Part shown: piece by piece, positions 60,627 through 64,000 of the stretch | Position numbering within the stretch: the stretch's first letter is position 1 | Layout of the letters: each line of letters starts with the position of its first letter | The notes under the pieces: generated by a model | Told to the model about the DNA's origin: nothing | Database searches by the model: none | Seen by the model: only the letters and a program-made list of their open reading frames with translations | Assembly (NCBI RefSeq): GCF_006494535.1 | Contig: NZ_VHIQ01000001.1 | Coordinates: 498,736 to 562,735 of the forward strand | DNA: 64,000 bases | Origin: Paucihalobacter ruber | Lineage (GTDB): Bacteria; Bacteroidota; Bacteroidia; Flavobacteriales; Flavobacteriaceae | Reading direction: 5' to 3' | Translations under genes and position numbers: made by a program

Positions 60627-61820
60627 CTAAATAGAAGATGTAACCAATCTAAATGCCTGCTTGGCAATCTCCAATTCTTCATTAGTAGGTATTACAAATA
60701 TTTTCGCCCTAGAAGAATCGCTGTTGATTTCTCGGAGTATGGCCGATTTGGTTTCATTTTTAGTTGCGTCTAATTTTATGCCAAACACCTCCATATCATC
60801 ACACACCAGTTGCCTCATCAAACTAGAGTTTTCACCAATACCGGCTGTAAAAATTAACGCATCTAACCCGTTCAGGGCTGCTGTATAGGCACCAATGTAT
60901 TTTTTAATTCTATAGGCATTCATTGCCAAAGCCAACTTACAATCTGTGTTGCCTTCTTCGGCTTTTGCTTGAATATCTCTTAAATCGCTGTATCCGGTTA
61001 AACCAAGCATACCACTCTTTTTGGTGAGTAAATTATTGACTTCGGTAAGTGAGTATCCTAAATTTTCAACCAAATAAAAAATTATGGCATGATCAATATC
61101 GCCACTTCTGGTACCCATAATTAAACCATTAGAAGGTGAAAACCCCAAACTATGGTCTACACTTTTACCATTTTTACTGGCAGTAATGCTGCAGCCGTTC
61201 CCCAAGTGAACAGAAATGATTTTTGATGTTGCTAACCCTAAGTATTCTATAGCTTTTTCTGTTACATATTTATGACTGGTACCGTGAAAACCGTACAATT
61301 GAATACCGTGTTCAGCTGTTAAATGTTTAGGAATGGCATACTGTTTGGCTTTCTGTGGAATGGTTTGATGAAATGCCGTGTCGAAAACAGCAACTTGTGC
61401 AGCCTGAGGAAAAAGCTGTTCTGCCACCAAAATTCCTTCAAGATTATTAGGGTTATGTAATGGTGCCAGGCTCGAAAAATTTTTAATTTCCTGTTTGACT
61501 TCTGCAGTAATCAAAGCAGTATCTGAAAATGAATTTCCTCCATGAACAACGCGGTGTCCCACGACATTGATTTCGCTGGTATCATGAATCACACCGTTTT
61601 GGGAATTTTGTAATAAATCTATAATTTTCTGCAAACCCTCATTATAGGTTTTAATATAAGATGATTTTTTAATGTTGATTTCTTTGGTTTTATAATTAAG
61701 AACAGCATCTTTTTCGCCAATTCGCTCTACGATACCGCTGCATACCAGTACTTCTGAGGGCATTTGAATTAATTGAAACTTGATGGAAGAACTTCCTGAA
61801 TTGAGCACTAAAATATTCAT
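60627..61820 (-). CDS. ackA: Acetate kinase
   Basis: A 397-aa enzyme. VLNSGSSSIKFQL, HRVVHGG, FDTAFHQTIP, YGFHGTSHKYV, HLGNGCSITA and TRSGDIDHAI are all acetate kinase motifs. It converts acetyl phosphate and ADP to acetate and ATP in the cytosol. It follows pta by 14 bp, forming the Pta-Ack pathway. Length is normal. Confidence 0.97.
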   Translation of the reverse strand: MNILVLNSGSSSIKFQLIQMPSEVLVCSGIVERIGEKDAVLNYKTKEINIKKSSYIKTYNEGLQKIIDLLQNSQNGVIHDTSEINVVGHRVVHGGNSFSDTALITAEVKQEIKNFSSLAPLHNPNNLEGILVAEQLFPQAAQVAVFDTAFHQTIPQKAKQYAIPKHLTAEHGIQLYGFHGTSHKYVTEKAIEYLGLATSKIISVHLGNGCSITASKNGKSVDHSLGFSPSNGLIMGTRSGDIDHAIIFYLVENLGYSLTEVNNLLTKKSGMLGLTGYSDLRDIQAKAEEGNTDCKLALAMNAYRIKKYIGAYTAALNGLDALIFTAGIGENSSLMRQLVCDDMEVFGIKLDATKNETKSAILREINSDSSRAKIFVIPTNEELEIAKQAFRLVTSSI

Positions 61821-61834
61821 AAACCTGCTGTATT

Positions 61835-63928
61835 TTAAGAGTTTTGAGCCTGTATGGCAGTTACAATAACTGTGTTGAAAATATCATCTACCGTGCAGCC
61901 TCTGCTCAAATCATTAACCGGCTTGTTCAAACCTTGAATAATAGGACCAATAGCCAATGCTTTGGTTTCGCGTTGTACGGCTTTGTAGGTGTTGTTACCC
62001 GTGTTCAAATCAGGAAAAATAAATACGTTGGCGCGTCCTGCGACTTCTGAATGTGGTAGTTTTATTTTACCAACATTAATATCTACTGCGGCATCATACT
62101 GAATTGGTCCTTCAACTTTTAAATCTGGTCTTTTACTTTTAATAATTTCGGTGGCTTTTCTTACGCGCTCCACATCGGCTCCTACGCCCGAAGTACCCGA
62201 TGAATAAGACAACATGGCAATTTTTGGTTTAATATCAAACGCCATGCTCGATTCTGCCGACGAAATAGCTATCTCGGCCAGTTGCTCTGCAGTAGGATTT
62301 GGATTAATGGCACAATCTCCATAAACCGAAACCCGATCTTCTAAACACATAAAAAACACAGAGGAAACAATTGATGCTTCAGGTTTAGTTTTAATAAACT
62401 GTAATGCCGGTCTTATGGTGTGTTGTGTTGTGTGTACTGCGCCTGAAACCATTCCGTCGGCATGACCGTGATACACCATCATGGTGCCAAAATAAGACAC
62501 GTCTTCCATCAAGTCTTTAGCCATGGCAAGGTTCACATTTTTATGTTTACGAAGCTCGTACAAGGTATTGGCATAAAATTCAAAATTATCAGATTCAACA
62601 GGATTGATAACATTAATACCGTTTAGATCTAATCCGAGATTAAGCGTAGCAATTTTTTCTTCTATTTGTTTTTGGTCGCCAAGCAAAGTGATTTTTACCA
62701 CATCGAGATCTTTCAGGTGCTTGGTAGCTTTTAAAATACGCTCGTCTAATCCTTCGGGTAAGACAATATGTTTTTGATTAGATTTTGCCTTTTTTAATAA
62801 ATTGTACTGAAACATTCTGGGCGTAACCCCATTCGATTTAAAGGTGATGAGTCGTTCAATTAACGCTTCAACCTTCACAAATTTCTCAAAATCGTTGATA
62901 GACGTAGTTATTTTTTGTGTATTTCCGGCATAGATTTGAGATTTAATCATACCTATTCTATTCGCTACTGAAAACGTACCCTCTTGCACAGATATAATTG
63001 GCACCACATCAGAAAGTCCTTCGATAAGACGTATAATGGTTGGTTCAGGAATCAAGCCACCTGTAAGAACAATACCTGAAACAGCAGGATAATTCTCTGA
63101 AATATTGGCTTGCAAGGCACCTAAAATAAGATCGGCTCTGTCTCCCGGTGTAATGACCAGTCCGTTCTCCTGCAGATGGGTTAGATAATTTCGTAATTGC
63201 ATGGCACCAACGCTAAACGATGCCGCCTGATTATTGATAGATGATTCACCAAACAAGACTTTTGCGTCGAGTTCATCTACAATTTCCTTAATGGATGGAT
63301 TGGCCAAAACCGGGTTTAGTGGTATAGCGCTAACAATAACATCTTTAGGCAGGTATTGCTCTAATTGTGTTACTACCAACTCCAAATTTTCGGTTTGAAC
63401 TTTATTAGCAATTACCGATAACACTTCAACGCCTTTATCTTTAAAAGAATCATAGGCCATTTGTATGTTTCCCGTAAGTTCATCGATAGTTTTGTTCTTA
63501 CCGCTGGCAATAATAATGGCCGGAACACCCAAATTTTTAGCAATCACCACATTAATATCTAACTCGATGATAGCACCTTCACCTTCAAAACTAGTGCCTT
63601 CAACCAGCACAAAATCGAAACGATCTTCCAGGGCTTTGTACTTTTCTATAATTCTACCAATGATCTCGTCATCCTTATTCTCGTTTTTCATTTTAATGAC
63701 CTCGCTTCTATGAAAAGCGTAAGCATCTTCAAATGAAATATTTAAATTAAAGTAACTGTTAACAGTATTGATATGATTGTCGATTTCACCCTCTTTAAGG
63801 TCGTCAATAATCGGTCTAAAATAACCTACCTTGGCTGCTCTTCCCAATAGGGAATGCATTAAACCTAAGGAGACAATTGATTTTCCGCTGTTAGATTCTG
63901 TGGTGGCGATATAGATGGCTTTGCTCAT
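61835..63928 (-). CDS. pta: Phosphate acetyltransferase
   Basis: A 697-aa long-form enzyme. An N-terminal P-loop-like domain (IATTESNSGKSIVSLGL), a DRTGG-like middle (ISVQEGTFSVANRIGMI) and the catalytic C-terminal domain (ISSAESSMAFDIKPKIAMLSYSSGTSGVGADVERVRKAT…). It converts acetyl-CoA and phosphate to acetyl phosphate. It is the first gene of a pta-ackA operon. A -7 element lies near the right edge. Confidence 0.96.
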   Translation of the reverse strand: MSKAIYIATTESNSGKSIVSLGLMHSLLGRAAKVGYFRPIIDDLKEGEIDNHINTVNSYFNLNISFEDAYAFHRSEVIKMKNENKDDEIIGRIIEKYKALEDRFDFVLVEGTSFEGEGAIIELDINVVIAKNLGVPAIIIASGKNKTIDELTGNIQMAYDSFKDKGVEVLSVIANKVQTENLELVVTQLEQYLPKDVIVSAIPLNPVLANPSIKEIVDELDAKVLFGESSINNQAASFSVGAMQLRNYLTHLQENGLVITPGDRADLILGALQANISENYPAVSGIVLTGGLIPEPTIIRLIEGLSDVVPIISVQEGTFSVANRIGMIKSQIYAGNTQKITTSINDFEKFVKVEALIERLITFKSNGVTPRMFQYNLLKKAKSNQKHIVLPEGLDERILKATKHLKDLDVVKITLLGDQKQIEEKIATLNLGLDLNGINVINPVESDNFEFYANTLYELRKHKNVNLAMAKDLMEDVSYFGTMMVYHGHADGMVSGAVHTTQHTIRPALQFIKTKPEASIVSSVFFMCLEDRVSVYGDCAINPNPTAEQLAEIAISSAESSMAFDIKPKIAMLSYSSGTSGVGADVERVRKATEIIKSKRPDLKVEGPIQYDAAVDINVGKIKLPHSEVAGRANVFIFPDLNTGNNTYKAVQRETKALAIGPIIQGLNKPVNDLSRGCTVDDIFNTVIVTAIQAQNS

Positions 63929-63979
63929 TTTTACGGTGTTCTAAATAAATTTGTTATGGTTTCTGTATCAATAAGTCAG

Positions 63980-63987
63980 CAAAATTA
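63980..63987 (-). promoter_or_regulatory. Candidate -7 element of pta
   Basis: Minus-strand TAATTTTG, an exact TAnnTTTG, 52 bases before the pta start. The -33 position falls outside the window. Confidence 0.35.
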
Positions 63988-64000
63988 AGGCAAAAAAAGC

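Noticed and set aside
1-64000. CRISPR arrays, tRNA and rRNA genes, complete insertion sequences
   Set aside because: I looked for regularly spaced repeats, cloverleaf-like segments, rRNA signatures and transposase motifs and saw none. The repeats found are dispersed or tandem, not spaced arrays.

Overview
The window reads as chromosomal DNA of a member of the Bacteroidota, most likely the Flavobacteriaceae. Supporting signs are type IX secretion (T9SS) sorting tails, two GLPGLI-family proteins, OMP_b-brl_3 type TonB-dependent receptors, a DUF6266 protein, an UpxY-type antiterminator heading a polysaccharide operon, low GC, and repeated promoter -7 elements of the TAnnTTTG type. The species cannot be named from the sequence. 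No rRNA, tRNA, CRISPR array or intact insertion sequence was seen.

Layout. 1-9.5 kb: a minus-strand surface-polysaccharide operon that starts at a TTTG-N19-TATGTTTG promoter. It encodes an UpxY/NusG-like antiterminator, a Wzm/Wzt ABC exporter, three sulfotransferases and four glycosyltransferases, and runs out of the left edge. This points to an exported, sulfated, probably fucosylated glycan. 9.5-15.6 kb: repeat-rich DNA around a DUF6266 gene and a 947-aa T9SS-secreted protein. 15.6-21 kb: a second T9SS protein sharing about 435 C-terminal residues with the first. It is followed by a compact cassette of a 53-aa exported peptide, an HPr-kinase-like protein with a possible PqqD-like N-terminus, and a PF14907-type nucleotidyltransferase. 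This cassette is the best candidate here for an undescribed system. A small outer-membrane barrel protein follows.

21-36 kb: signalling and envelope. A TPR histidine kinase and response regulator pair has its 3' end tandemly duplicated. Two TonB-dependent receptor-like barrels follow, the second in an operon with two GLPGLI proteins and a small exported protein. That operon diverges from an OmpR-type two-component system across a gap holding three GTTAAC boxes at exact 10-bp spacing. A conserved hypothetical protein and a deoxynucleoside kinase come next.

36-64 kb: mostly housekeeping. It contains an S9 peptidase, membrane and soluble pyrophosphatases, a DUF5686 protein, the pyruvate dehydrogenase E1 beta subunit, EtfB/EtfA, a bifunctional nuclease, a nucleoside transporter and thymidylate synthase. 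These are followed by a stand-alone glycogen-binding module, a membrane-anchored dihydrofolate reductase fusion, an FAD oxidoreductase, FabD, LspA, GalE, a DegT aminotransferase, KdtA, an Ala/Asp-rich lipoprotein, AckA and Pta. ThyA and DHFR act in the same folate cycle, and AckA and Pta form the acetate pathway.
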